Assembly: GCF_040500525.1 (NCBI RefSeq)
Contig: NZ_CP159404.1
Span: forward strand, 1-64,000
DNA: 64,000 bases
Direction: 5' to 3'
From: Azospirillum formosense
GTDB taxonomy: Bacteria > Pseudomonadota > Alphaproteobacteria > Azospirillales > Azospirillaceae
Of this stretch, positions 8,337-16,983 are shown piece by piece (position 1 is the first letter of the stretch; each line of letters begins with the position of its first letter). The notes beneath the pieces are model-generated. The model searched no databases and had not been told where the DNA came from. It saw nothing but the letters and a program-made list of their open reading frames with translations. A program made the translations under genes and the position numbers.

Positions 8337-9233
8337 TCAGGAGGCCGGCATCTCGCCGGTCACCCAATAGTCCACGCGCTGCTTGTTGTTGGCGATGTAA
8401 TTGTCGATCGCCTTGTCGTAGGAGCTGTCGTCGGCCTCCAGCATGATCTTCTCCAGATCCTCCAGCGGCAGGTACATCCGGGTCAGGAACTCGGCGACCT
8501 TGGGGTGCTCCTGGTAGAAGTTCTTGCGGGCCATGACGTGGACGCGCTCCAGCCCGCCCAGCGAGCCCTTCGGGTCCTCCAGGTAGCGCAGCTTCCACTT
8601 GGCGAACATCCAGTGCGGGCTCCAGGCGGTGACGGCGATCCAGTCCTCGCGCCGCTCCGCGCGGCCGAGCGCGGCGGTCATCGCCGCACCGCTGGCCGAC
8701 ACCAGCTCATAGTCATTCAGGCCGTAGTCCTTCAGCGCCTTTTCCGACGCCTGCATCAGGCCCGAACCGGGGTCGATGCCCTGGATCTTGCCCTTCAGCT
8801 TCTCGCGGATCTCCGGCTTGGCGAGGTCGGCGATCGTCTTCACCTGATCCTCCGGCACATAGTCCGGCACGGCCCAGCCGAGGCGGGCGCGGGTGTAGAG
8901 CATGCCCAGCGGCACGATGTCCTTGCCCACCTTGTCCAGGTAGGAGGCGTGGGTGGTCGGCAGCCAGGACATCATCATGAAGTCGAGGTCGCCCTTGGCG
9001 AGCCCCTGATACTGCAGGCCGATGTCGGCCAGCACCAGCTCGACCGGCTGATCCAGCCGTTCCTGGATGAGGCGCTGGGCGAGCTTGGTCACCGCCTCGG
9101 CGTCGGACCAGGCGGTCCAGCCGATGCGGACCGGCTTCTTGTCCTCGGCAGCCAGGCTGGCGGAGGACAGGGCGGTGCTGCCGATCACGGCGGCGACGCC
9201 GAGGGCCATCATCTTCAGAAACGTGCGTCTCAT
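8337..9233 (-). CDS. Betaine/choline-type ABC transporter substrate-binding protein (OpuAC/ProX family)
   Basis: Periplasmic solute receptor (298 aa) for a quaternary-ammonium importer. A cleavable signal peptide (about 1-26, MRRTFLKMMALG...LAAED) precedes an OpuAC-type fold. The segments KPVRIGWTAWSDAEAV, WLPTTHASYLDKVG and WSPHWMFAKWKLRYLEDP carry the Trp/Tyr residues that usually cage a trimethylammonium group. The start at 9233 opens the signal peptide and has AAGGA about 9 nt upstream. It is the last gene of a permease/ATPase/receptor operon on this strand (permease 41 nt upstream). Substrate could be glycine betaine, proline betaine, choline or another betaine; the sequence alone does not decide. 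Confidence 0.88.
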   Translation of the reverse strand: MRRTFLKMMALGVAAVIGSTALSSASLAAEDKKPVRIGWTAWSDAEAVTKLAQRLIQERLDQPVELVLADIGLQYQGLAKGDLDFMMMSWLPTTHASYLDKVGKDIVPLGMLYTRARLGWAVPDYVPEDQVKTIADLAKPEIREKLKGKIQGIDPGSGLMQASEKALKDYGLNDYELVSASGAAMTAALGRAERREDWIAVTAWSPHWMFAKWKLRYLEDPKGSLGGLERVHVMARKNFYQEHPKVAEFLTRMYLPLEDLEKIMLEADDSSYDKAIDNYIANNKQRVDYWVTGEMPAS

Positions 9234-9274
9234 GCGGAAAATCCTTTGTTTTGTATGGTTTTGGGGATGGCGGT

Positions 9275-10213
9275 TCATCCCGCTTCCGTGACTCCGTGCG
9301 TGGGAGACAGCTGCGCGTCGTCCTTCGGCTGCGCCGCGCGGCGGCGGCTCAGCAGGGAGCGCAAGGCGGACCGGGGGGAGCGTCCCCCCGCGTCCGGGGT
9401 TCCGAAACTCTGGGTGATGCGGTCGAGCAGGATCGCCAGGATCACCACGGCCAGCCCGCCCTCGACGCCGAGGCCGATGTCGAGCCGCTGGATGCCGCGC
9501 AGCACCTCGTTGCCGACGCCGCCCGCCCCGATCATCGAGGCGATGACGACCATCGACAGCGACAGCATGATCGTCTGGTTGATTCCCGCCATGATCGACG
9601 GCAGCGCGGTCGGCATCTGCACTTTGAACAGGAGCTGGCGCGGCGTGCAGCCGAAGGCGAGACCGGCCTCGACCAGCTCGTGCGGGACTTGGCGGATGCC
9701 CAGGCTGGTCAGGCGGACGACCGGCGGCATGGCGAAGATGATCGTCGCGATGATCCCCGGCACGCGGCCCAGACCGAACAGCATGGCCGCCGGGATCAGG
9801 TAGACGAAGGCCGGCATGGTCTGCATCAGGTCGAGCGCCGGGCGCACCACCGTTTCCACCCGGTCGTTGCGCGCGGCGACGATGCCCAGCGGGACGCCGA
9901 TGGTCAGGGCGATGGCGGTCGCCGTCAGCACCAGGGCCAGCGTGTCCACCGTCTGGTGCCACATGCCCAGCCCGGCGACGACCAGCAGCGAGGCCGCCGC
10001 GAACAGCGCGAAGCGCCAGCCGTTCCGCCACAGCCCGATCAGCACCACGATGGCGGCCAGCGCCACGCCGGGCAGCGAGGTCAGGGCGGCCTGGACGCCG
10101 TCGGCGACCGCGCCGACCACGAGGTCGATGCCGTCGAACAGCCATTGCGCGTGGTCCAGGAGGAACAGCACGGCGGCGTCGGCCCAATCGCCGATGGGAA
10201 GCTTGAAGTCCAT
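9275..10213 (-). CDS. Betaine-type ABC transporter permease (ProW/OpuAB family)
   Basis: Inner-membrane permease (312 aa) of the same importer. It has about six or seven TM helices and the conserved cytoplasmic EAA-type loop (LVEAGLAFGCTPRQLLFKVQMPTALP) that docks on the ATPase, as well as MIGAGGVGNEVLRGIQ, typical of the ProW/OpuA family. The start at 10213 lies 2 nt after the ATPase stop codon and gives the expected length, whereas a start at 10306 would overlap the ATPase gene and add a non-membrane leader. The C-terminal tail (about 285-312) is basic and hydrophilic. Confidence 0.9.
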   Translation of the reverse strand: MDFKLPIGDWADAAVLFLLDHAQWLFDGIDLVVGAVADGVQAALTSLPGVALAAIVVLIGLWRNGWRFALFAAASLLVVAGLGMWHQTVDTLALVLTATAIALTIGVPLGIVAARNDRVETVVRPALDLMQTMPAFVYLIPAAMLFGLGRVPGIIATIIFAMPPVVRLTSLGIRQVPHELVEAGLAFGCTPRQLLFKVQMPTALPSIMAGINQTIMLSLSMVVIASMIGAGGVGNEVLRGIQRLDIGLGVEGGLAVVILAILLDRITQSFGTPDAGGRSPRSALRSLLSRRRAAQPKDDAQLSPTHGVTEAG

Positions 10214-10215
10214 GG

Positions 10216-11412
10216 TCAGCGCGTCCGTCCAAGGGTTTCCAGATAGGCGGTCTTGGAGATCGCCCCGACATAGGCGCCCTGCCCGTCCACCACCGGCAGC
10301 GGGCACGGGGCCGACGCGATGCGCGGCAGAACCTCGTCCATCGGCAGGTCGACGGGAAGCGGCTCGATGCCCGGAAGCAGCGCCTCGTCCAGCGTGGCGG
10401 AGCCGTTGTGCCGCTCGATGGCGGTGACCAGCGTCTCCACCGACACCACGCCCTGGAAGCGGCGGCGGCCGTCCTGGACATAGCCGAACTCACGGTCGCG
10501 CTCGCGCAGCTGGCGGACGGCGGCGCGCGGGCCCTCGCCGGTGTGGCGGATCAGCGTCACCTGGTCGCGCCGGGCGATGTCGCCCGCCGTCAGGATCTTG
10601 GTGACGTCGATGTTGCGGAAGAAGGAGCGGACGTAGTCGTTGGCCGGTTGCTTCAGGATCTCGTCCGGGCGCCCGACCTGGATGATCTGGCCGCCCTCCA
10701 TAATGGCCAGACGGTCGCCGATGCGGATCGCCTCGTCCAGATCATGGCTGATGAAGACGATGGTGCGCTGCCGTTCGGCCTGGAGGCGCAGCAGCTCGTC
10801 CTGCATCTCCGTCCGGATCAGCGGGTCGAGGGCCGAGAAGGCCTCGTCCATCAGCAGGACGGACGGCTCGTTGGCGAGCGCGCGGGCCAGGCCGACGCGC
10901 TGCTGCATGCCGCCCGACAGCTCCCGCGGGTAGCTCTCCGCGTAGGCGCCGAGGCCGACCGCGTCCAGCGCCTGCTGCGCCTTGTCGCGCCGCGCCTTCA
11001 GGCTTTCCCCGGCGATCTCCAGCCCGAAGGCGGCGTTCTCCCACACCCGCAGGTGCGGCAGCAGGGCGAAGGACTGGAACACCATGCCCAGGTCGCGCCG
11101 CCGCAGCTCGGTCAGCTCGGCGCGCGACAGCTTGGTGATGTCCCGGCCGTCGATCCGGATCTCGCCCGCGGTCGGGTCGATCAGCCGGTTGAGCATGCGG
11201 ACCAGCGTCGATTTGCCGGAGCCCGACAGGCCCATGATGACGAAGATTTCGCCGGCCTCGACCTCGAAACTGGCGTCGAGGACGCCGACGGTCTGGCCGG
11301 TCCTTTTAAAGATCTCTTCCTTGGAAAGACCCGCCTTCAGCAGGTCGAGCGCCTGACGTGGGTGGCGCCCGAAAATCCGGGTGACGCCGTTTACGGCAAT
11401 TTTCGCGGTCAT
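10216..11412 (-). CDS. Betaine-type ABC transporter ATP-binding protein with CBS domains (ProV/OpuAA family)
   Basis: ATPase (398 aa) energising the importer encoded downstream. It has the family-specific N-terminal extension (ALDLLKAGLSKEEIFKRTG), Walker A GLSGSGKST (61-69), a Q-loop in MVFQSFALLPH, ABC signature LSGGMQQRVGLARA and Walker B LLMDEAFSALD. The C-terminal part (about 280-398) reads as a pair of CBS motifs, which in OpuA/ProV proteins sense ionic strength or nucleotides. The start at 11412 has GGAGG about 9 nt upstream and matches the family N-terminus. As the first gene of the operon, its promoter should lie in the 11413-12041 region. Osmotic control is inferred from the family, not seen. 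Confidence 0.92.
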   Translation of the reverse strand: MTAKIAVNGVTRIFGRHPRQALDLLKAGLSKEEIFKRTGQTVGVLDASFEVEAGEIFVIMGLSGSGKSTLVRMLNRLIDPTAGEIRIDGRDITKLSRAELTELRRRDLGMVFQSFALLPHLRVWENAAFGLEIAGESLKARRDKAQQALDAVGLGAYAESYPRELSGGMQQRVGLARALANEPSVLLMDEAFSALDPLIRTEMQDELLRLQAERQRTIVFISHDLDEAIRIGDRLAIMEGGQIIQVGRPDEILKQPANDYVRSFFRNIDVTKILTAGDIARRDQVTLIRHTGEGPRAAVRQLRERDREFGYVQDGRRRFQGVVSVETLVTAIERHNGSATLDEALLPGIEPLPVDLPMDEVLPRIASAPCPLPVVDGQGAYVGAISKTAYLETLGRTR

Positions 11413-12041
11413 CCGCTGATGCCTCCGCTCTTGGCAAAATGCGTGTGGTTCCGGAGCCCGAACGGGACCGGTCCGTCTTGCAGCCTTCATTGGAAGCAGG
11501 GGGAAGCAGGGGCGTGCCGGGGTGGAGAGGCACGCAAGGCAAGGACTTTCGTCCGCACGCCAACAATTTTGACAGCCGCGTCGCGACTGCCTCCCGCCAA
11601 CCACAGGGAAAGTAAAGTTACATGAGAAAACGCAAAAACAGCGAAGACTCATGAAATTGAAGGCCATATGAACAAGAAAACAGGTCTATCTATGCATGCA
11701 TACCGATTTCACCTCTGAATCAGACTGGGTTTGTAGGGAAATGCGCACACGGAATGGCGCTCCTGAAGCGCGTTCAAGAGGACAATTCCTGGCCGCCACT
11801 GACAAGAGGCTAACAAACTTTAGGAGAGATTTGAAGCCTTTTTATGTCTCGGTTGGATATGGCACCGGATCAATGTCGTTCAAGCGTGGATTTGAAGGCT
11901 TATTATCCTAAAACCGCGCCGCGGTTCCTTCCGTTTTCGCCGCTCCGGCATGCGTCCCGCGGCGACCGGCGTGTTGTGGCGAAGGAGCGGTTGCGGCACC
12001 ATGTCAGACTGTCTTCCGTCTCCGGTCAGCAAGGGGCCCTG
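11413..12041. other. Long divergent intergenic region between importer operon and M3 peptidase
   Basis: About 630 bp separate the reverse-strand importer from the forward-strand peptidase. The segment at about 11600-11720 is AT-richer than the surroundings and contains the perfect 12-nt palindrome TATGCATGCATA (11691-11702). It probably holds both promoters. A 71-codon frame at 11696-11911 lacks a ribosome site and any family features, so I do not call it a gene. Confidence 0.5.
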
Positions 12042-14081
12042 ATGAGCAACCCGTTCTTCGAAACCTGGACCACGCCCTTCGGCCTGCCGCCCTTCGACCG
12101 CATCCAGGCCGAGCATTTTCCGCCCGCCTTCGACCATGGCATGGCGGAGAACATCGCGGAGATCGCGGCGATCACCGGAAACCCCGACGCCCCCACCTTC
12201 GCCAACACCATCGAGGCGATGGAGCGCAGCGGGCGCTTCCTGAACCGGGTCGGCGGCGTGTTCTGGAACCTGAACTCCAGCAACACCACCGACGCGCTGG
12301 AGACCATCGCCCGCGACTACGCGCCGAAATTCGCCCAGCACTCCATGCGCATCGCGCTGGACCCGGCGCTGTTCGCCCGCGTCGCCGACCTGTACGAGCG
12401 GCGCGACACGCTGGGCCTCGCCCCCGACCAGCTGCGTCTTCTGGAGCGCCAGCATCTGGGATTCGTGCGCAGCGGCGCGCTGCTGCCGGCGGACGCCAAG
12501 GCGCGGATGACCGCGATCACCGAGCGGCTGGCGACCCTGCACACGCTGTTCGGCCAGAACGTGCTGCACGACGAGAAGGACTGGCAGCTCGTGCTGGAGG
12601 AGAGCGACCTCGCCGGCCTGCCGGACTTCGCGCGCAACGCCGCCGCCCAGGCCGCCAAGGAGCGCGGGCAGGAGGGCAAGTACGTCATCACGCTCGCCCG
12701 CTCCTCGGTGGAGCCGTTCCTGACCTTCTCGGCCCGCCGCGACCTGCGGCAGGTGGCCTACGAGGCCTGGATCCGCCGCGGCGAGCATGAGGGCGAGCAC
12801 GACAACCGCCCGCTGATCCGGGAGATCGTCGCGCTGCGCACCGAGCAGGCCAAGCTGATGGGCTACGCCAGCTACGCCGACTTCAAGCTGGACGACAGCA
12901 TGGCGAAGGACACCTCCGCCGTCGAGCGGCTGCTGCTGCAGGTCTGGGGACCGGCCAAGGAGAAGGCCGCCGCCGAGCGCGCGGAGCTTCAGGACTGCGC
13001 CCGGGCGGAGGGCGTGAACGAGCCGATCGCCCCCTGGGACTGGCGCTACTACGCGGAGAAGGTGCGGCAGGCCAAGTACGACATCGACGAAGCGGAGGTG
13101 AAGCCCTACTTCGTGCTGGAGAACATGGTGCGCGCGGCCTTCGACACCGCCGGGCGCCTGTTCGGGCTGACCTTCACCGAGCGCCCCGACCTGCCCGTCT
13201 ATCACCCGGACGTCCGCGTCTACGAGGTGACGGAGAAGGACGGACGCCATGTCGGCATTTTCCTGCACGACAACTTCGCCCGGCCGTCCAAGCGCTCCGG
13301 CGCCTGGATGAGCAGCTACCGCGACCAGGAGAACTTCGACGGGGCGGTGTCGCCGATCATCGTCAACAACAACAACTTCTCGAAGGGCGAGCCGACGCTG
13401 CTCAGCTTCGACGACGCCGAGACGCTGTTCCACGAGTTCGGCCATTTCCTGCACGGCTGCCTCAGCAACGTCCGCTACCCGAGCCAGTCCGGCACCTCGG
13501 TGCGCCGCGACTTCGTGGAGCTGCCCTCCCAGATCTACGAGCACTGGCTGGCGGTTCCGGAAACGCTGTCCACCTACGCCCGCCATCACCAGACCGGGGA
13601 GCCGATTCCGCAGGACCTGCTGCGCCGCCTGCTCGCCGCCCGCAACTTCAACCAGGGCTTCGGCACGGTGGAGTACACCGCGGCGGCGCTGCTCGATCTG
13701 GAGTTCCACACCCGCGGCGACGCCGCCGACACCGACGTGGCCGCCTTCGAGCGGTCGGTGCTGGACAAGATCGGCATGCCGGCGGAGATCGCCGTGCGCC
13801 ACCGCCCGACCCACTTCCAGCACCTGTTCGCCGGCAGCGGCTACGCCGCCGGCTATTACGCCTATCTGTGGGCCGAGGTGCTCGACGCCGACGGGTTCGA
13901 GGCGTTCCTGGAGACGGGAAACCCCTTCGACCCGGACCTTGCGGCGAAGCTGAAGACGATCTATTCGTCGGGCGACACCCGCGACCCGATGGAGCTCTAC
14001 ACCGCCTTCCGCGGACGCGAGCCGCGCATCGAGGCGCTTCTCAAGCACCGGGGCCTGACCCAATCGCTCGGGGACGCCTGA
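12042..14081 (+). CDS. dcp: M3-family peptidyl-dipeptidase (Dcp-like)
   Basis: Zinc metallopeptidase (679 aa, typical for Dcp/oligopeptidase A) that trims short peptides, probably in the cytoplasm since no signal peptide is visible. The zinc motif is HEFGH (H464, E465, H468), followed by the expected downstream Glu ligand region (RRDFVELPSQIYEHW). The Tyr/Gly-rich substrate loop FAGSGYAAGYYAYLW near the C-terminus is also characteristic of M3 enzymes. The ATG at 12042 opens MSNPFFETWTTPFGLPPFDRI, the family N-terminus, with AAGGGG upstream. An open frame extends back to 11844 but its leader looks untranslated. Most likely monocistronic. Confidence 0.94.
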   Translation: MSNPFFETWTTPFGLPPFDRIQAEHFPPAFDHGMAENIAEIAAITGNPDAPTFANTIEAMERSGRFLNRVGGVFWNLNSSNTTDALETIARDYAPKFAQHSMRIALDPALFARVADLYERRDTLGLAPDQLRLLERQHLGFVRSGALLPADAKARMTAITERLATLHTLFGQNVLHDEKDWQLVLEESDLAGLPDFARNAAAQAAKERGQEGKYVITLARSSVEPFLTFSARRDLRQVAYEAWIRRGEHEGEHDNRPLIREIVALRTEQAKLMGYASYADFKLDDSMAKDTSAVERLLLQVWGPAKEKAAAERAELQDCARAEGVNEPIAPWDWRYYAEKVRQAKYDIDEAEVKPYFVLENMVRAAFDTAGRLFGLTFTERPDLPVYHPDVRVYEVTEKDGRHVGIFLHDNFARPSKRSGAWMSSYRDQENFDGAVSPIIVNNNNFSKGEPTLLSFDDAETLFHEFGHFLHGCLSNVRYPSQSGTSVRRDFVELPSQIYEHWLAVPETLSTYARHHQTGEPIPQDLLRRLLAARNFNQGFGTVEYTAAALLDLEFHTRGDAADTDVAAFERSVLDKIGMPAEIAVRHRPTHFQHLFAGSGYAAGYYAYLWAEVLDADGFEAFLETGNPFDPDLAAKLKTIYSSGDTRDPMELYTAFRGREPRIEALLKHRGLTQSLGDA

Positions 14082-14171
14082 CGCACCGCCCATCGGCGCC
14101 GCAGACCCATTGACGAGGACAAGGGACGGGGGACCGGGCCGGACGCCCTTCCCCGCCCTGTGAGGATTCTG

Positions 14172-14744
14172 ATGGCTGTTTCTCTTCTCGACCCCGCCCG
14201 CTACCGCCGCATGCCCTGGAAGAACGGCGGCGGGACGACCACCGAAATCGCCCTCCAGGAGTTGCCCGGCGCCGCCGGCCGCTTCCTGTGGCGGGTCAGC
14301 ATCGCCGACGTGGCGGAGGCCGGTCCCTTCTCCGCCTTCACCGGCTACGAGCGGCTGATCGCCGTGGTCGAGGGCGCCGGCATGCGGCTGACCGTGGACG
14401 GCGTGCCGGCGACCGTGACCAACCGCGCCGCCGCCTTCCGATTCTCCGGCGACGCCACGGTGGACTGCGCCCTGCTGGACGGGCCGATCCGCGACTTCAA
14501 CCTGATTTTCGACCGCGAGCGGGCCGACGCCCGCCTCGACATCCTGCCGGCCGACACGGTTGCGGACATCCCGGCCGGCGGCGTGGCGCTGGTCCATGCC
14601 CTGGAGGGCGAGGTGATCCTGCGCAGCGGGGACAGCGTGGCGCGGGTGTCGCCGGGCTGGACCGCCCGTCTGGACGCCGCCGCCACGCTGGAGACCGGGC
14701 CGGGCGCCTGCGCCGTCCTCGCCCGCGTCGCGGCGCGCGGGTAA
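14172..14744 (+). CDS. HutD/Ves-family cupin protein
   Basis: Protein of 190 aa with the HutD/Ves signature MPWKNGGGTTTEIA near the N-terminus and FLWRVSIADVAEAGPFSAFTGYERLI following it, which form a bicupin fold. HutD proteins are often found with histidine-utilisation genes, and the E. coli relative Ves is a cold- or environment-linked protein; the biochemical role is unsettled. No hut genes are visible here. The ATG at 14172 has GAGGA about 7 nt upstream; a GTG at 14160 would add four residues. It stands 90 nt after dcp on the same strand and converges with the LprI/MliC gene. Confidence 0.88.
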   Translation: MAVSLLDPARYRRMPWKNGGGTTTEIALQELPGAAGRFLWRVSIADVAEAGPFSAFTGYERLIAVVEGAGMRLTVDGVPATVTNRAAAFRFSGDATVDCALLDGPIRDFNLIFDRERADARLDILPADTVADIPAGGVALVHALEGEVILRSGDSVARVSPGWTARLDAAATLETGPGACAVLARVAARG

Positions 14745-14758
14745 GGGTCCCGGAACGC

Positions 14759-14806
14759 GGGGCTACGGCGCCTTCCGGCAGGTCATCTCCGGAGCGCCGT
14801 AGCCCC
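14759..14806. terminator. 13-bp inverted repeat at the end of the LprI/MliC gene
   Basis: Perfect inverted repeat GGGGCTACGGCGC (14759-14771) / GCGCCGTAGCCCC (14794-14806) with a 22-nt loop, spanning the last codons of the reverse-strand gene and lying 15 nt after the hutD-like stop. It probably forms the shared 3' end structure of the two convergent transcripts. It has no T-run. Confidence 0.4.
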
Positions 14807-15377
14807 AGGTCACCCGCGCTTCGCCCTGATGCTCCCAGAAGCTCTCGTTGCGGCCCCGGTAGCGGGCGCCGGACGCCGCCGGCTGCCCGACCATCAGCGA
14901 CACGGCGTCGCCGCGCTCGGCGATCATCGTCGGCGGGTCGGTCTCGAAGAAGGTGACGGTCAGCTCGTTGGCCGGCTGGCCGTCGCAGGCGAAGCGGACC
15001 GGACCGATGGCGGGCACCAGCCGGTATCTGGCCTGAAGCGCGGCGATGCGCAGGCGGTACTGCTCCGCCACGCAGGCCCGGCGGTCGTCCGCCTTCCAGC
15101 AGTCGTTCCGGCCCTTGATCCACCCGCGCTGCTCCGCCTTGAGGGTCGGGGGATGCTCGTTCGCCGCCTTGGCGGCCGCCGCGTCATAGACCCCGGCCAG
15201 CCTGCGGTCGAGCGCCGACAGGCCGGCGTCGGTGCAGACCATGTGCTCGATGCTGCGCTTTTCCACCCCCGCGCAGGAGAAGGAGGGGCCGGCGGGTTCG
15301 GCGGCAAGGGCACTGCCGCCGACGGCCGATGCCGCCGTCACGAGGAAAAGCCACACTCTGTTGCGACGCGCGCGCAT
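14763..15377 (-). CDS. LprI-N plus MliC-like lysozyme-inhibitor fusion protein
   Basis: Secreted or periplasmic protein of 204 aa. A signal peptide (about 1-26) leads into a LprI-N/DUF1311 module (FSCAGVEKRSIEHMVCTDAGLSALDRRLAGVYD...QRGWIKGRNDCW) with its cysteine pairs. The C-terminal part (about 125-204) reads as an MliC domain: FACDG, TVTFFETDPPTM, the SGARYRGRNESFWEHQGEARVTW block and a last Cys in MTCRKAP. MliC proteins inhibit C-type lysozymes via the SGxxY loop, which is present here as SGARY. The fusion therefore points strongly to host or microbial lysozyme defence. The start at 15377 has GGAGGGGGAG upstream and opens the signal peptide. Function is inferred from domains. Confidence 0.82.
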   Translation of the reverse strand: MRARRNRVWLFLVTAASAVGGSALAAEPAGPSFSCAGVEKRSIEHMVCTDAGLSALDRRLAGVYDAAAAKAANEHPPTLKAEQRGWIKGRNDCWKADDRRACVAEQYRLRIAALQARYRLVPAIGPVRFACDGQPANELTVTFFETDPPTMIAERGDAVSLMVGQPAASGARYRGRNESFWEHQGEARVTWGYGAPEMTCRKAP

Positions 15378-15601
15378 CGGGTCTCTCCCCCTCCGTTTCC
15401 CTGGGCCCGGACAGAATGCCGCGTTCCGCGCCCCGGCAGAAGACACGCCTTCGCCGCCCCTCGACGCTGTTACCGAGCGTTACAAATCTAATCCCTTCTG
15501 GACATATTCTGCGCGCGGCGCCGTGATAGCGTCCCGCCGGGATCAGGGCCGGGCCATCGGCACCCCTCCCGACGCGACTTTCCGGACGACGCCCGCAGGC
15601 G

Positions 15602-16966
15602 ATGAAGGACCCGATGGATTTGGACACCCCCCTGAAACCGCCGCCCGTCCCCGGGCCGGACAGTCCCGCCACGGCAGCGCCGGACGCCCGCCGGGACCGG
15701 ACGACGCCCGAGGCCCAGCGGACCGACGCGCCCAGGCGCCGCTCGGTCCTGGGCCGGGTGCTGGCGTGGCTGGTCGTGCTGGCGCTGATCGGTGGCGGAG
15801 TCTGGTGGTTCGCCTTCCGCCCGGCGCCGGAGATGGCGGCGCGCGGCGGCCCCGGCGGGTTCCGGCCCGGCATGCCGAGCGCGGCGCCGGTGGTGACCGC
15901 CAAGGTCGAGAAGGGCGACATGCCGATCCGGCTCAACGGGCTGGGCACCGTCTCCTCGCTCGCCACCGTCACGGTGCGCCCGCAGGTCGGCGGCCAGCTC
16001 ACCCAGGTCGCCTTCACCGAGGGGCAGGCCGTGCAGAAGGGCGACTTCCTGGCCGAGGTGGACCCGCGCCCCTTCCAGCTCGCCGTCGAGCAGGCGGAGG
16101 CCCAGCTTCTGCGCGACCAGGCTCTGCTGAAGAACGCGCGGCTGGACCTGGAGCGCTACCGGCTGCTGGTCAAGCAGGACTCCATCGCCAAGCAGCAGCG
16201 CGACACCCAGGAATCACTGGTCCAGCAGTATGAGGGCACGGTGAAGGCCGATCAGGTGGCGGTGGAGAACGCCAAGCTGAACCTGTCCTACACCCGCATC
16301 ACCGCCCCCGTCTCGGGGCGCGCCGGGCTGCGGCTGGTCGATCCGGGTAACTACGTCACGGCGGGCGAGGCGGGCGGCATCGTCGTCATCACCCAGGTGC
16401 AGCCGATCTCCGTCCTGTTCACCCTGCCGGAGGACAACATCCCGGCGATCATGGCGCGGCTGCGCGGCGGGGCGACCCTGCCGGTGACCGCCTATGACCG
16501 GACGCGCGACCGCGTGCTGGCGACCGGGACGCTGACCACGGTGGACAACCAGATCGACGTGACCACCGGCACGGTGAAGCTGCGCGCCCAGTTCGACAAC
16601 GCCGACCAGTCGCTGTTCCCCAACCAGTTCGTCAACGTCCAGCTTCTGGTGGACACGCTGGCCGGCGTCCCGATGGTGCCGGTGGCGGCGGTGCAGCGCG
16701 GGGCGCCCGGCACCTACGTCTATGTGGTGAACGGCGAGGACAGCACGGCCTCGGTCCGCCCGGTGACGCTGGGCGCCAGCGACGGGGCGAAGACCGTCAT
16801 CACCCAGGGGGTGCAGCCCGGCGAGACGGTGGTGATCCAGGGCGCCGACCGGCTGCGCGAGGGCGCCAAGGTGGCGGCGACCGACGGCTCGGCCCCGTCG
16901 GCGGCTCCCACCCCGTCCAGCGAGGGGCCGCGCCCGCAGCACCGCCCCCAGCGCAACGCGTCGTAA
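15602..16966 (+). CDS. mdtA: RND efflux periplasmic adaptor subunit (MdtA-like)
   Basis: Membrane-fusion subunit (454 aa) linking the inner-membrane RND pumps to the outer-membrane channel. A Pro-rich cytoplasmic leader and one TM anchor (about 49-70) are followed by the barrel-sandwich (VEKGDMPIRLNGLGTVSS, VRPQVGGQLTQVAFTEGQAVQKGD), an alpha-hairpin rich in Gln/Leu/Arg (about 155-215) and the beta-barrel/MP domain (PVSGRAGLRLVDPGNYV). The tail is Ser/Pro rich. It opens a four-gene operon mdtA-mdtB-mdtC-nodT-like. The start could equally be the ATG at 15614, which has AAGGA upstream. No regulator is adjacent. Confidence 0.92.
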   Translation: MKDPMDLDTPLKPPPVPGPDSPATAAPDARRDRTTPEAQRTDAPRRRSVLGRVLAWLVVLALIGGGVWWFAFRPAPEMAARGGPGGFRPGMPSAAPVVTAKVEKGDMPIRLNGLGTVSSLATVTVRPQVGGQLTQVAFTEGQAVQKGDFLAEVDPRPFQLAVEQAEAQLLRDQALLKNARLDLERYRLLVKQDSIAKQQRDTQESLVQQYEGTVKADQVAVENAKLNLSYTRITAPVSGRAGLRLVDPGNYVTAGEAGGIVVITQVQPISVLFTLPEDNIPAIMARLRGGATLPVTAYDRTRDRVLATGTLTTVDNQIDVTTGTVKLRAQFDNADQSLFPNQFVNVQLLVDTLAGVPMVPVAAVQRGAPGTYVYVVNGEDSTASVRPVTLGASDGAKTVITQGVQPGETVVIQGADRLREGAKVAATDGSAPSAAPTPSSEGPRPQHRPQRNAS

Positions 16967-16983
16967 CGCGCGTCCCTGCCGCC

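Noticed and set aside
11696..11911. 71-codon forward frame before the M3 peptidase
   Set aside because: No ribosome site, no recognisable motif and an unusual composition; the peptidase start at 12042 is well supported and independent.
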